DNA from: Torreya grandis | Taxonomy: Eukaryota > Streptophyta > Pinopsida > Cupressales > Taxaceae | Length of the DNA stretch: 64,000 nucleotides | Direction of reading: 5' to 3' | NCBI GenBank assembly: GCA_037957365.1 | Contig: JARHVA010004251.1 | Coordinates: 626,001-690,000, forward strand | Notes under the pieces: generated by a model | The model's database searches: none | What the model saw: only the letters and a program-made list of their open reading frames with translations | What the model was told of the DNA's origin: nothing | Translations under genes and position numbers: made by a program | In this document: in pieces, positions 34,290 through 46,556 of the stretch | How positions within the stretch are numbered: position 1 is the first letter of the stretch | Layout of the letters: each line of letters begins with the position of its first letter

Positions 34290-36711
34290 AGTTTGATTTT
34301 GGGATCCTTGTGTTGATGCAGTCTTCTACTTTCCCTACAAGATCTTCATTCTATAATATTATTCATTGATCAAATGGAGATCAATGATAGGTCTCATGAA
34401 CAATTCCTTTTCTTGATCTTCTAGGCCCTTGAAATCCCTCTTAGCCCTTTCCAAAGCTTATTTGATGCTCCTAACATCTCTTATATTTTCCTTTGATGAT
34501 AAAAGTAGGCCCACAATATTCTTGTTATCAATGCCTATTTTCCCTTATCTTTGATTCCTCACTTCTTACATGAATTGAGTAGTTCTATGCTTGAATTCCT
34601 CTTCAGTGATAAGTCCTAGTGGACTAAGGGTGGTGGGATTTTTGATTAAGCTATCCAAACTGTGTAATATCTTACCCTCTTACTATTTGAGGTCCTTAGA
34701 AATATCCTCATCTATTTGGATCAGCTATTTAGGGATTTGATCTTATCAATTCATATAGTCATAGCCATATTCAGGTGGGCTAGGCTGACTATCATGAACT
34801 CAATGATTTGATTTTTAGTCAAAACTTTGATCAAATCCTTCACTTGGTAGCACGAAGCCTACCATTATCCACTTGGCCCATAGCCATCATTATTTATTTA
34901 TTCACTACCTCTTGCCTAGTCTTAAATGAATTTAAAAAATTGAACAAATTAGCCATGGTGTCTTCAAATTATCTAAATCTATCTTCTTGGATTGACAAGT
35001 TGGCTTATTCTTTCAAGTTCTTGTTCTACTGCAAGATGCCCTTGATCATTATTTGCAATTGATCTAACTAATCCTGGGCTAATTCAAGAACATTTTATTC
35101 AAACATTGGGTCCTTACTAGGATTTTATCCTCTGATTGGAGTTAATCCAACAAAAGGTTCCACTTTTTGGAAAGTGAACTCCTCTCCACCAACCATGGCC
35201 TTCTTCTCAGTTACCCTATGCAAACTAGTAGTTGTTGGGTAATATTTGACACCCATTGAAGATTGTGTTAATTTTAGAGCTGGAGTTTCCATTTATGCTC
35301 CACTTTATTCTCCTGGAGTGTCCATCCTCCTTTCATCTTCCTTTTGTAGAGCTAGGATCTATGTCTTGATCTCTTCATGAATTGGGATATTGATGGCCCT
35401 CATCATATCCCATAGGTGTTGTACACTTTGTACCTTTTGTAATTTTCCATATATGAACCATTTTGGAATGGTTTGACCATGAATTAATTTTTATTCTCTA
35501 AATAGGTTAACTTCACTCAAAGGAGGAGCGAAATTCACCTTAGGCTTCTTTGCCTTCACTAGAACAATGGGAAATTTAGCTTTTCTTTTAGGGGTGTTTA
35601 TGGAAACTAAATCCAAAACTTCCTTCACATTCTATTCCTTTGTCTCCTCCATTTATTCATCTTTAGACTCATAGTCTAATGATATCATTTTGAGGGTATC
35701 TTCAATGATCTCATCAGGGTCCAATTCTACTATGTGAACTTCTTCCACTGGTGATCCTTATTCTTCTTCTTGGGCTGAAGAAGATGTAATTTCATTAGGA
35801 CTTCTCTCCTCTGGCCTTTTCTCAATTTGTGCCTCAATATTGGACTCTATTTTTAGATAGGATGGTGGAGGTATAGAAGGTGTACCACTCATCAAATGGT
35901 ATTGCCTTGGTATTCACTACTATCTATCATCATCTCCCTTTTGCTCCCTTTGCATCCTAGATTCTAAATTGATGTTGTGCCTTTTCAATCTAAAGGTGAC
36001 CTCAGAGAATGAAGAGGATTTTGTGTATATGGAGTCAAAAGGACCAAGTTGGTGATCAAAAGGTGCATTTATTACTTTGGTCTTCAAATGCTCTTTAACC
36101 CTTCCATGGGGATCCCACTGCCTTAACTCATCAATTTGAAGATTGAAGGAGGCCCTATGTTTTGAAGTAGCCTCAATATTGTCCAATGATGAAAACATAA
36201 TTTGACCAATGGTTATGGGGAGGGTGTGAAGGAGTCCCTTCCTTTTGTTATTTCAAAGACCATCTATTCTATTATAGATTTGGTAAATTATTTATTACTC
36301 TACAAGCTTATGTAGCACATGGACTGGTACTTTGAGGGAAGTGCATTGGGTTCCCTCAATCCTAATGATTATACAATCATGATATAGCCATATATCCCCT
36401 ATGGATTTAACAATTTTTTTTATTAGGGGGCTGACTCTCATCAATTCGCTCCCTGTGATGACATCATTAAGGGCAAGATAGACACAATAACATATGAACT
36501 GGATATGATCCCTATACTTAAAGATATGTAATTTGGAGTAATACTATGAGACAGTTTGTGTCTAATTAGGTGACCATTCGGTTGGGGATATTTTTTGTGG
36601 CAAGGAGGGCATCCAAAAGATATGATATCATGTAGAATTGAACCCTACTCTTCTTCTTGATTGCAGAAATCCATATACTCAAACAAGTGTTGATTACTTC
36701 ACCAAGAGGAG
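34290..36711 (-). pseudogene. LTR-borne ORF of element 3, middle and C-terminal part
   Basis: This continues the frame of 51096-51864 across the element 4 insertion: GEVINTCLSIWISAIKKK and FYMISYLLDALLATKNIP near 36600-36690, then VYLALNDVITGSELMRVSPL near 36430-36490. One frame change precedes the open part 35920-36198. Next comes an acidic Glu/Ser-rich stretch (SSSAQEEE near 35770). The C-terminal part near 34420-34720 is rich in Lys, Glu and Leu and probably helical (LLSSKENIRDVRSIK; KRDFKGLEDQEKELFMRPII). Stops occur every 20-40 codons. The C-terminal 150 codons or so match remnants in element 4's LTRs, which supports real former coding. Function unknown. Confidence 0.6.
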
Positions 36712-36716
36712 GGGTG
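36712..36716. repeat. target site duplication of element 4, left copy
   Basis: GGGTG directly before the LTR start. The right copy AGGTG is at 51096-51100, 4 of 5 identical. Both lie inside the element 3 LTR. Confidence 0.75.
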
Positions 36717-38527
36717 TGTTGAGGTCAACATACCCCCATTTTTGAATAATGGGGACCCTTATCTTATATTGTACAAATTTATACCTTAAATTTGAAAATT
36801 CATCTAATCAGAGTATCATTAGAATGTTTTTAACTTTATCTTTATTTGAAGATCATCCACACCATGGTCTAGTTGGCCTGTTTATTAATGGCTCTAGTTT
36901 GATCTTATTTAAAATGGATAACATTGGATATTTGTGTTTCAAGTTGAAGGTTTAATGGAGTCCATTTGAAATAGAAAATAATTAAGTTTTTGTGTTAAAT
37001 GTTAAATTACCCCTTTTACTAGCCTTTGCTCTGTAAATGATTAATTGAATTCATATTTGAATTGCTAAAAACCTTAGTCTAGATATAGTCTAAGTACTCA
37101 TTTTGAATTCAAATTTGATGAGAAATTTTATTTAAATTTTTGTGAGAACACTTTAATATGAATTAGTTTATATTTTATCATAAGGTCTGAGTCATGTTTA
37201 TTAACATGACCAAGACCTTAGTCTAAAATCTTTATCCTAAGTTATTCACATCTTGAGCCCTTTTTGTTCCCTTTTATCTTAGAATGGTCTAACTAAAAAA
37301 AAGGTCCCTTTTACTATAGACTTAGCCTAAAAGCCTTAGCTTAGAGTTTGTTGTACTTATTAATATAACAAACCTTATGCTAAAAAAATATATGTTATGT
37401 CTTTGATTATTCATAGGGTCCTTTTTATTATGTCTCAAAACTTAGCTTAAAATGTTTTTCTAAGGTCTTGCCTGTGTTTATTAACATGAAATAAAACCAT
37501 AGTCCAAAACATTATGTTAAGTTCTTTATTTTACTTGAGCATTGAAATAAATGTCATTTTTATTCATAAGATCAACAATCCATGTTTACCTAGACAAATG
37601 AGATCAATGGTGCAAGATTAAAGTTGAAAATTTAAGACCCTAACCCTAAGCTTAAGATTGAGCATCTTCTAGAAATCAACAATATGTGTTTGCTTGGGCC
37701 AGATTGATCCAATGATATCTATCGATTTAAAAATTTAATGGAGACCTAGAACAAGTGAGAAAGTGACAAGTGTCACAATATCAGCCAAAGAACACTTAGT
37801 AGCCAATGGCATTCGACCTCAAAGATCAAAATCCAATAGAGTGTGTTTGCTTAGATGACGATGATCTAATGGTGCGAGATGAACATTGAAAATTCAATAT
37901 GAATGTAGAGATGACACATGGCATAAATAAAATATATAAATTAAAGATCAAAGATATTTTACAGATCAACAGTACGTAGATGAGTGTATACATTCAGATC
38001 AATAGTTTGTAGAGTAGGAGGTATAATTCAATAGATCAAGATTGATAGAGAATAATTAATCTGTGCAATCAAGATCAATGGTATGAGATCAACGTTGAAA
38101 TTTCAACAAAGCTCCAAGTGAATGTAGAAGTGACAAATGTCATAACCATGGGGAATGTAATGAGTAGCTAATGATGTTAAAGTTATTGGATCACGATCAA
38201 TGGTACGCATTGATCTATGTAAGGATGATCCAATGGTGTGAAATCAATCAGGAATTTTTTAAAAGGCAATAGTCATTTTTTAAATATGAAAAAAAATGCC
38301 TTGAAAAATCTCATATGGATGCCATGATGATGCCACATTAAAGCCATGTAAGTGTAATGTGCCAAATGAAAGATCTTGTAGACCCAATAAATACAAGGGC
38401 ATAAACATGCAGTCTAATTAGGATCTAAATAATGAAACTCATGCAAGTTCAGACAACTGACACCATTAGAAAATTTTAAAAACCTTTAAAAATCCCTAAT
38501 CACATATAAGAGCCCTAGTTCAACCCT

Positions 38528-39159
38528 ATATTCACCATAATCAAGCTAGAGAAGCTAAATTTTCATCTTGTAAGGGTAATTCAATCTAGAATTGAACTCT
38601 AGACCACTAGTGAGCAATTTAAACAAATCCATGACCAATGGTAGAAATAAAGGGATAGAATAAAGGATTTGATCAAAATATTGATCAAAGATCAAATTCA
38701 TAGTTTCAAAACAATTAGCCTAGCTCATCTAAAAATAGTCATGGGATTGTTTGTGGATAAGATCAAGGGTTTGAGCACCTGGTACAAGAACTTGGAAAAC
38801 CCCCTTGAGTATGAAAACTAGATAAAAGATAGGATGAAATACTTACTTGGAACCATGATCATTGATCTTACTACACTTAGTTCCTTTGGCCTCATCCCTG
38901 ATGAAAAACAAAAACATAGGTAAGATTGTTGTTGATAATAATAAGATCATGGATATGATTCTAACTACAAAGGAAAAGATTAAGTAAATCTAAAAACATA
39001 AAAAGGTCATTAATAAGGGTAGATAAATACCATAAGAGCTTAGTAGATCAAATGAAAGAGCTCTTCATGAAACTAATTTTTGACCTTAGCTAATTGAAGA
39101 TCAACATCAGAGAGCAATGAGGATCCTTTAGTAGCACAAGGGTCCCAAATTTGAATTAA
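38528..39159 (+). pseudogene. LTR ORF remnant, 5' LTR of element 4
   Basis: The N-terminal end (IFTIIKLEKLNFHLVRVI) matches the start of element 3's LTR ORF. At about 38640-38675 it jumps to the C-terminal part (KDLIKILIKDQIHSF, MGLFVDKIKGLSTWYKNLEN, VVDNNKIMDMILTTKEKIK), with no trace of the 2.5-2.7 kb present in element 3. Stops are present. The stretch ends with TAA at 39157, before the TATA box. Confidence 0.55.
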
Positions 39160-39367
39160 GATTATTATTCTTATAGATAAAAATTGTACATTTTAAAAAT
39201 GGAATATTCTATTTGTAAAGGCATGTGAAACTTTTAAAACACATTGCCTATAGATTAGTCCATTGAGAAAAGTCTAGTGTATTCTAAAACATTTGTAGAA
39301 AGGACAACTGTCTTAACACTATAATTTTATAATTCGATAGGATTGATAAGCATACTTCCTTTCATCC

Positions 39368-39375
39368 TATAAAAG
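39368..39375 (+). promoter_or_regulatory. TATA box, 5' LTR of element 4
   Basis: TATAAAAG in CATCCTATAAAAGGAGAATT, the likely promoter of the element. It is conserved at 50254-50261 and in element 3. Confidence 0.8.
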
Positions 39376-40211
39376 GAGAATTTTCAATTGTAACTAGAGG
39401 AGTGAGTTTTTTTGAGCCGATACAATTGTAACTTTTAAGCACTTAATATAAGAAAGGAATTCTACATTGTTTGTCCAAATTTTCTTGGTATTTTGTTATT
39501 CTAGCTTCTCTCTCACTTATTTATTCTGACTTCTATATTTGAATGGTTATTTTGAATTCTTGGTGTGTAAATTTGAATGCAAAGCTATTAACTTGTGCCA
39601 ATGCTAGGTTAATTAAAATTTTTTAGGTTCATTTCATTTTCTTACTCTTCTTGCATTTGGGCTAATGTTGTTTGCTTGTAGGGGTAAATCTTTAAAGTAA
39701 ACTTGGTTCTTATTTGCATTATTTCCCACATTCCTTAGATTTTTGCTTGATGTATGATAGGATTTGAGATTACGCTGCTTCATATCATATATTGCTTAAG
39801 TGTATGCCTAGATGATATCTGAACTTTGTCATGATGTTTGGAATGAAGATCAATAACATCTCTTCTTTGCCTTACCTTTCCTTTTGCTCCTTTATAACCA
39901 AATCACTCTAGATTAATTTTCATTGTAAATATCCATCTTAGATTAGTATTTAGATTAGTTCTTGATCACAATTCATAATTCTTAGGATAACATACTTCAT
40001 ATTTTGTATAGATTCACTATTTAACCATGGTGGGTCCCAACCACTAAAAAATATAAATATTGTGAAATAGTCCACTTGATTTGCCTCTATTCCATCAATA
40101 GATAATAGGATTAACATGATCTGTAACTCATGTACTAAATTCTTAGAATTCTAAAATGAAAAGTGTTTTTGAACACTCTAGGCACCTATGATACATATTT
40201 AGGCACCAACA

Positions 40212-40847
40212 GGAGGGGCTTCACTGGTGTTATAAGGAGGGCCTAGTTAGATCTTTGTAGATTTGAAGTATTTTTGTTCATTATTATGAATTGTGTTCAA
40301 AAATTGGTGTAATCTTTACAAAATTGTGTCATTATTTACTCAATTACATAAAGATCATTGATCTTTATGGTCTTAGACCAATCTTCGTGCTTCCTTTAGA
40401 CAAAAATTGATGTTCTTTAAAGGTATATTTTGAATTATGGTAAAGATGGCTCAAGCTTTGTCAATTCAACAAGTTTGAGGTTAGTAATAGTTGTTTTGAT
40501 CAAATATTGATATATCCTTAATAAATTTGAGTTTATTTGAGCTTAAACATGTAAATATCAATCATACTTACATGTTTAGATACATCTTTGAGCTAAATTA
40601 GTTAAAGATTGCTATCCTTTGCCATCCTTTATATAAATATTTGAAAAATTTGCTAAATGTGCAAGTCTGATCATTGTTCCCTACAAAGATAATATTGACA
40701 CATAATATTTCAAATATGATTCCAAACCCACAAGCTAAAATTACCAATAATCAAGAAAAGGTCACATTCAGAGACTAGAGAACCTCTACTTTCATTAGAA
40801 GTTCATAAGAGATCTAGGTGAGACAAAGGTAAGCATAGACCTTCAAA
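40212..40847 (+). other. leader of element 4
   Basis: An untranslated stretch before gag. It begins with the primer-site region and aligns with the leader of element 3. No coding was seen. Confidence 0.7.
40225..40241 (+). promoter_or_regulatory. candidate primer binding site of element 4
   Basis: TGGTGTTATAAGGAGGG lies 13 bases after the LTR end. It is conserved with 33211-33227 of element 3. The gap to the LTR is larger than the few bases usual in plant elements. Confidence 0.6.
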
Positions 40848-42440
40848 GTCTTTACCAACTTCACCAATTTAGGGTGCTCTTGTGTTCGATACCTATCAAG
40901 GTATGGATTGGCTAGGTGGTTCTTCAATCAATGTGCCAGGTGTGGTAATGACCTTTCTCATAATCTTGGAAAGTATTTACCAACATTTAGTCCTAGTGGA
41001 ATTATAACCATTGAAGAACACATTAAGAGTTTCAAAGATGCTCTAAAATTGTTGAGTGTGACTCATGAATATGTAGCATGTAGACTATTCCCTTTTACTT
41101 TTAAAGATGCTACATATGAATGGTTTCTCAACCTTCTTAAAAACTACATTACCAGTTGGGTTGATTTTAATAATGTTTTCATTGATTAGTTTGGTAAAAT
41201 CATTAGTCCTTATATCCTATACCAATAATTCACCATAGTGAAAAGAGATACAAATGAAGCCCATAAGAGCCTTCAATTCTAGATTTTATAAGATGTTTAG
41301 TACGACCATAGCTCCTTACAGACCTAATGATGCTTTAGCTTTATAAATATATAAGGATGCCTTAGATCCCATGACTTTTGTGTTATAAAGAGAGTTGTTT
41401 GGCCCATGAATACATTAGCTTTAGCTTATGTTGAGGGTGTGATCATTAATGACTAGATGAAACCCTAAGGATAATTGGCACACTCCATTTCTAATGTCAA
41501 TCTGCATTTACCTATTTTGAATATCATTTCTAATGCCAACCAAAATGTGCCTACCCTGAACCAAATTTTAGTATTGAACTAACTACCTTTGAGTCATGCA
41601 CATCCTACTCAAAACCTAGGATTCCTAAACAATGCTACCAATAGATCTCATCCATAGGATCAGAAAGATTTAATGCCTATAGGTAATGCTAATACTTAAG
41701 TTCATAGTTTTGAGGCACCAAAAAATGAGAGTGACTCTATCCTCAAAATGGTTCAAAAGCTTAGCACTAAATTCCTTTAGTTGCAAAATCAATTAGGCAA
41801 TACTGAAGAGAGCTTTGGAAGGAATTTTTCATTTCAAAGGTTTAATAGTCTCACTAACAAATTTCATAATAATAGTTATAAAAAAAAAAAACATGAACCA
41901 TCTGCTCGTAAGAATGTGCTTGATATAAATCTTGTTGATGTTTCTTTACTTGATTATTGTAGAGTTCATTTCACTTCTAAGCATGGGGGAATTAGACTGT
42001 GTTGAATTTTTTAATACTTTTGAAGCCTTTCAAGAAAATTTAGATACTTTTGAAGTTATCCCTAATAAGGATTGTGATGTAGGTACATTTGGTTCTTCAA
42101 GGTCATCTAGATCATCTGATTCAACTCTCATGGTGGAGATATTTGAGTTCCCCTTCCAAGAGGACAATGAACTTGAGGATATTCCTAAAGAGATTCATAC
42201 TTTTCAACAATTTTTGAAAAATATTTATCCTTTGAGAAATAGGGAGAAGAAGCAACCATTGACCACTTCAAATCCTCCAAATAACTTTGACACTCCTGAT
42301 ACTACATTAGATAATAAGGGAAGTACATCTAAACCTAATACTGATGCATCTATCTCTTCCAATAGGACTGGATATAATATATTAGAGGACATGAAAAGGA
42401 TCAAAGATAACATTACCTTACATGAGTTGACTTAGATTAT
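40848..42440 (+). pseudogene. gag of element 4
   Basis: The start region has DTYQGMDWLGGSSINVPG. The capsid-like section at 40908-41189 (EEHIKSFKDALKLLSVTHEY; EWFLNLLKNYITSWVDF) is open, followed by an Asn-rich section with stops. The knuckle near 41955-42000 reads CRVHFTSKHG and then the frame slips by one base in a G run; in the next frame ELDC follows, giving CX2HX4HX4C. The open tail 41932-42435 is acidic and Ser-rich (GSSRSSRSSDSTLMVEIFEF) and ends at NITLHELT. Confidence 0.88.
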
Positions 42441-42453
42441 ATAACAAAGAGAT

Positions 42454-42900
42454 TTGTTGTTGAAATATTTATCTAAGAAGCCTGGTAAGTCTCAAAAGTC
42501 TGCACATGCTAACGTTTCAATACACAAAAGAAAGGTAGATGTTCCACCTTTCCTACTTATAGTTAGGATCTTTGGTAATAATTTGCATAATTGTTTATTA
42601 CACTTTGGTGCATCTACATATATTATGCCTAAGGGTATTTTTAAACAATGAGGTTTGAATCCCATTAAATCTAATAGGGTTGTGACTCAATTAGATAAAT
42701 CAAGAGTCAAAGTGATTGGTGAATTGTTAAATGTTCACATGCAGATTGTCTTAGAGCCAAGGATCTAATAGTTCATTTATATCCAAGTGGTGGGCATCCT
42801 TGATGCTTATGGGATGATATTGAGTAGAGATTAGACTAGGAGCTTGAATTATTATATGTCAATAGACTATTCACACATGTGGTTACCTTAAAAAGGAGTC
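42454..42900 (+). pseudogene. protease of element 4
   Basis: VPPFLLIVRIFGNNLHNCLL is followed by HFGASTYIMPKGI near 42600-42640. The catalytic Asp is replaced by His while the rest of the loop is kept. The C-terminal LSRD motif is near 42825. A stop at 42651 breaks the frame. Confidence 0.87.
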
Positions 42901-43039
42901 CCCAACTAAACAAGGATAGAAAGAGAGCCTAAAATGAAGCATATGATCACTAAGTACAATGCAATCAATGAGAGGTTCACATGGTTAACTCAAATATTTG
43001 TGTTTACACTCTTGACACCACAAAGGTATGTAACTCTAA

Positions 43040-43553
43040 AACTTCTCATGTTATGCCTCGATTATGGAAGGATTATTTTGATGGTGCTAGATGCAAATCA
43101 GGTTCTGGATTAGGAGTGGTGTTAGTCAATCCCAATGGGAATGAATAAAATGCCTCTTACAAAATTCAATTCCCATGCACTAATAATTTGGTTGAGTATA
43201 AAGCACTTATTCTTGGATTACAATTTTCAATCAAACACAAGGTCAAGGAACTATTATTTTTTGGTAACTCTAAACTAGTATTTAACTAAATCAAGAGTAA
43301 ATATCAATGCAAGTTGTCTTATCTTAAGAAGTGTAAATTTAAAGAGTGGGACTTAATTGAACATTTCTATTCTTTCAACATTATGCCAATCCTTAGAGAA
43401 GAAAATAAGGCTGTAGATGAACTTGCTTCAGCTGCAACCAACCTCACACCCAACAAAAGTTCCAAGTTACAAAGCCTTACCATTGAATTAGTCCCATGTC
43501 CCTCAGTACCAAATAATGTCAACCACTTGCAAGTATTCAATAATGATCAATAG
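43040..43553 (+). pseudogene. additional RNase H upstream of RT, element 4
   Basis: KDYFDGARCKSGSGLGVVLV near 43065-43125 has the first catalytic Asp. YKALILGLQFSIKHKVKELL follows, with Lys where the catalytic Glu is expected nearby. FFGNSKLVFN near 43260 has Asn for Asp. The C-terminal section 43314-43553 (ILREENKAVDELASAATNL) is open. It is placed between protease and RT as in elements 1-3. Confidence 0.87.
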
Positions 43554-43639
43554 ATAATATACTTCATGTATAGATTAGAAGTATTCGAGGGTCACATCAT
43601 TGATGAAGCTAGCTAAAATACCCTCGATGATGACAAAGT

Positions 43640-43975
43640 TGAAGGAAAACTTGATGACAAGGTCATTCAATTGAATGTTAATAATATCCCCAAAGGCATG
43701 ATTGACTTAGAGAGACTAATTGACATATAAAAACTAGCTGAAATTGTTAACATTCTTGAATTAAGTGGGAAATATTATAATGCAATTGATCTTGGAATTT
43801 AAGGTTAACCTTAGCTAGTTAATATTGGCATAGTTTGTACAAGCATTGAGTCCAAAAGAGCCAAAGAATTGCTAACCAAATATAAAGATGTCATAGCATG
43901 GTCCTATGATGACCTAAAGATATTTGATCCAAAGGTCATAACACATACCATACCTTTAAAATAAAATTACAAACC
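43640..43975 (+). pseudogene. linker between first RNase H and RT, element 4
   Basis: GMIDLERLI-like residues near 43695-43725 and WSYDDLKIFDPKVITHTIPL near 43900-43960 match the linkers of elements 1 and 3 and lead into RT. Stops are present. Confidence 0.6.
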
Positions 43976-43989
43976 TTTTAGACAAAAAT

Positions 43990-45240
43990 AGAGGCTTATC
44001 AACTTGGTCTTAGAACCACTGATATACAAAGAGGTCAAAAAGCTCTTAGATTTCAAGATTATGTTTCCCATTAGGCACTCCACTTGGGTAGATAACCTAG
44101 TACTAGTCAGGGATAAAAATGGTGAAATCAAACTATGCATTGATTTTATAAATCTAAATAAAGCATCTAAAAAGGATAATTTACCCCTACCTTCTCTTCA
44201 TCAAGTAATCCAAATTGTTTCTGGTTATACTATGATGTATTTTCTTGATGGTTTTTTAGGGTATAACTAGGTGCTGGTGAACCAATAAGACATGATGAAA
44301 ACTACATTTACTACTAAGTGGGGCACCTTTGCCTACAAAAGAATTCCATTTGAACTTATAAATGTAGGATCCACTTTTTTAAGGGCTATGGATCATGCTT
44401 TCCAAGGTCTTGTAGGTAAGTGCATTATCATATACATGGATGATCTAACTGTATTCTCTAAAAATAGGGAGGATCATATTATGCACATATGATAGGTATT
44501 TGATGATGCATAAGGTATGGGATTTATCTCAACCCAAAGAAAAGTATTTTCTATGTTACTGAGGAAAAACTATTAGGACATGTTATCACTAAGGAGGGAA
44601 TATCTATAGACCCTGATAGAGTAGATGCAACATCTAATATAGATCCCCCTAATAGTAGAAAGGAATTGAAGTCATTCTTCGATAAAATAAACTTTGTAAA
44701 AAAGTTCATTTTTGATTTTAAATAAATAGTTAGATCTTTAAATAACATGTTGAAAGATGATAAAATCACTTGGAATGAGGATACAAAGAAGGCCTTCAAG
44801 GAAATTAAAGAGGCAATTGGACAAGCCCTAGTCCTAATAAGTCTAGACTTTACTAAATATTTTTATCTTTAATCTTTTCCTTCAAATCATACAATGGCTG
44901 GAGTTCTAACTCAGAAGATAGATTGATGTGACCATCCAATAGATTTTACGATCACTAACCTTAAAAATTCTGTGTTGAACTACTCTTTGATTAACAAACA
45001 AGCATGTGCTTTGGTCAAGGCAATGAAAAAGTTCAAACATTATATTCTTAGGAATAAGGTACATGCAATCCTACCAGATCCTACCACTAAGATCATGCTA
45101 ATTCAAAATGAACTAGGAGAAATGAGAGGTAAGTGGATGTCTATGCTTCAAAAATATGACATTAAATGAAGACTACCAAATTGGTAAGGTGCCAAGGTTT
45201 AATTCAATTGATTTCTAATACTAATCCCAAGCTAAGTGTT
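43990..45240 (+). pseudogene. RT and gypsy RNase H of element 4
   Basis: RT shows EIKLCIDFINLNKASKKDNL near 44125-44180, MMYFLDGFLGYN to 44270 and TTFTTKWGTFAYKRIPFELI near 44300-44360. YMDD at 44433-44444 is intact. The RNase H spans about 44750-45240 (KKAFKEIKEAIGQALVLISL; LNYSLINKQACALVKAMKKF). There are stops at 44271-44290 and near 44870, and a frame change near 44495. Element 3 has the same domains at 28259-29430. Confidence 0.92.
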
Positions 45241-45349
45241 ATGAAGGTAGAGAAATAAATTTTTAGACCCAATGATTGGTATGATCCCATTGTCCAATTA
45301 CTAATGAATGGTTATTGTATTACATGGTTAAGTAAAGAATGAAGAAGAG

Positions 45350-46556
45350 CTCTAAGGCTCAAGGTAGCTCATTTTATGATCAAGGATGGAGTGTTGTACA
45401 TGAAAAACTTTGAAGGCATTTATTTGAGATGTGTCTCCAAGAGTGAAGTAGATGAGATCATGATCACCTTCTATGAAAAGATAGGAAGTGGACATCCATT
45501 TTGAAGGACAACATCACACAAAATATTAAGGGCTAGTTATTACTAGCACACTATCTTCAAGGATGCTCACAAGCATGTGAGAGAATGCCACTCATGTTAA
45601 ATATTCAACATTAAAGAGACCAAGGCAACCATACCTTTAAAACCAATAGTGATTAACAAACCCTTTATCCAATGGGGACTATATTTTGTGGGGGTCATTA
45701 ACCCTAATTCCTCTAATGGTCACAAGTATATTATAACTGCTACTAACTACTACACTAGATGGATTGAAGAAGTAACAACTAAACAGTGTAGGATTGAAGA
45801 GGTGATCATTTTTTTATAATAAAACATATGCACAAGGTTTGGGACACTCGTATCTCTAGTTTATGATAATGGATCTACTTTTATATCCATTGAGATGATG
45901 GAATGGGCATATTACAATAACAATGTCCTCAAGTTCTCATCAAACCATTATCCTCAAGGTAATGGAGTGTCTAAATCAACAAATAAGAACTTGATGAAAT
46001 CTATAAAGAAGTCTACATCTGATAAATTGAGAACATGACACAAGCTACTCAAGTATGCCCTTTAGGTAGACAAAAAAAAATTCAACCAAGCTCTTAAGGC
46101 ATCACCATTATTTCTAATATATGGTCAAAAACCTATATTCCCCATAAAACTCAAGCTACCAACCTATAAGTTTATGCAAGAGTACATGGAGGAGGACCAA
46201 TAATTTGTAAGTTCAATGTTGTTAGACATCATATAGATGGAAGATGCAAGAGAGGAGGCTTTTGCCAATTTTAGTAGGCACCAAACCATAGTGAAACAGT
46301 GGTTTGATAAGCGTTCAAAGATAAAGGTGTTCAGGCATGGAGACTTAGTTATTCTTTAGGACAAGGCATCTAAGCCTAAGGGTAAACATGGGAAGTTCTC
46401 ACCTTCGTAGATAGCTCCCTATTAGATTTTTGAGATACTTGGAGATAACACCTTTAAGTTGAAAGACTTACAAGGAGTAGAGTTCACATTTCCCACCAAT
46501 GGACAATACTTTAAGCATTGCTTCTCTATTTTTCCATTTGGAGTCTTCATGGAATG
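45350..46556 (+). pseudogene. integrase of element 4
   Basis: The zinc region is near 45480-45600 (HKHVRECHSC). In the core, QWGLYFVGVINPNSSNG near 45670-45720 has Tyr at the first catalytic Asp; VYDNGSTFISIEM near 45862 keeps the second; and GNGVSKSTNKNL near 45960 has Lys for the catalytic Glu. The C-terminal part (RHGDLVIL near 46335; ILGDNTFKLKDLQGVEF near 46435) ends with a TGA near 46555. Two of three catalytic acids are gone. No chromodomain was seen. Confidence 0.9.

Larger units (their letters stand above)
33243..36716 (-). repeat. 5' LTR of element 3, inner part (R/U5 and end of U3)
   Basis: The end at 33243 aligns with the LTR end of element 4, including a TACTTGTGATACATGC-like block next to the border. 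The part 33243-34290 aligns with the last 1.05 kb of element 4's LTRs. From about 34845 to 36711 it holds the coding-like stretch that element 4 lacks. Element 4 is inserted at 36716/36717. With 51096-53880 the LTR totals about 6.2 kb. Confidence 0.82.
36717..40211 (+). repeat. 5' LTR of element 4
   Basis: 3,495 bp, aligned end to end with 47610-51095. U3 is about 2.65 kb and ends at a TATA box (39368). Coding-like remnants at 38528-39159 correspond to the two ends of element 3's LTR ORF. Confidence 0.92.

Noticed and set aside
36701..36714. ACCAAGAGGAGGGG next to an LTR start, looking like a polypurine tract
   Set aside because: The LTR beginning at 36717 is a 5' LTR on the plus strand, and this sequence belongs to the element 3 LTR ORF on the other strand. 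The resemblance is coincidence.
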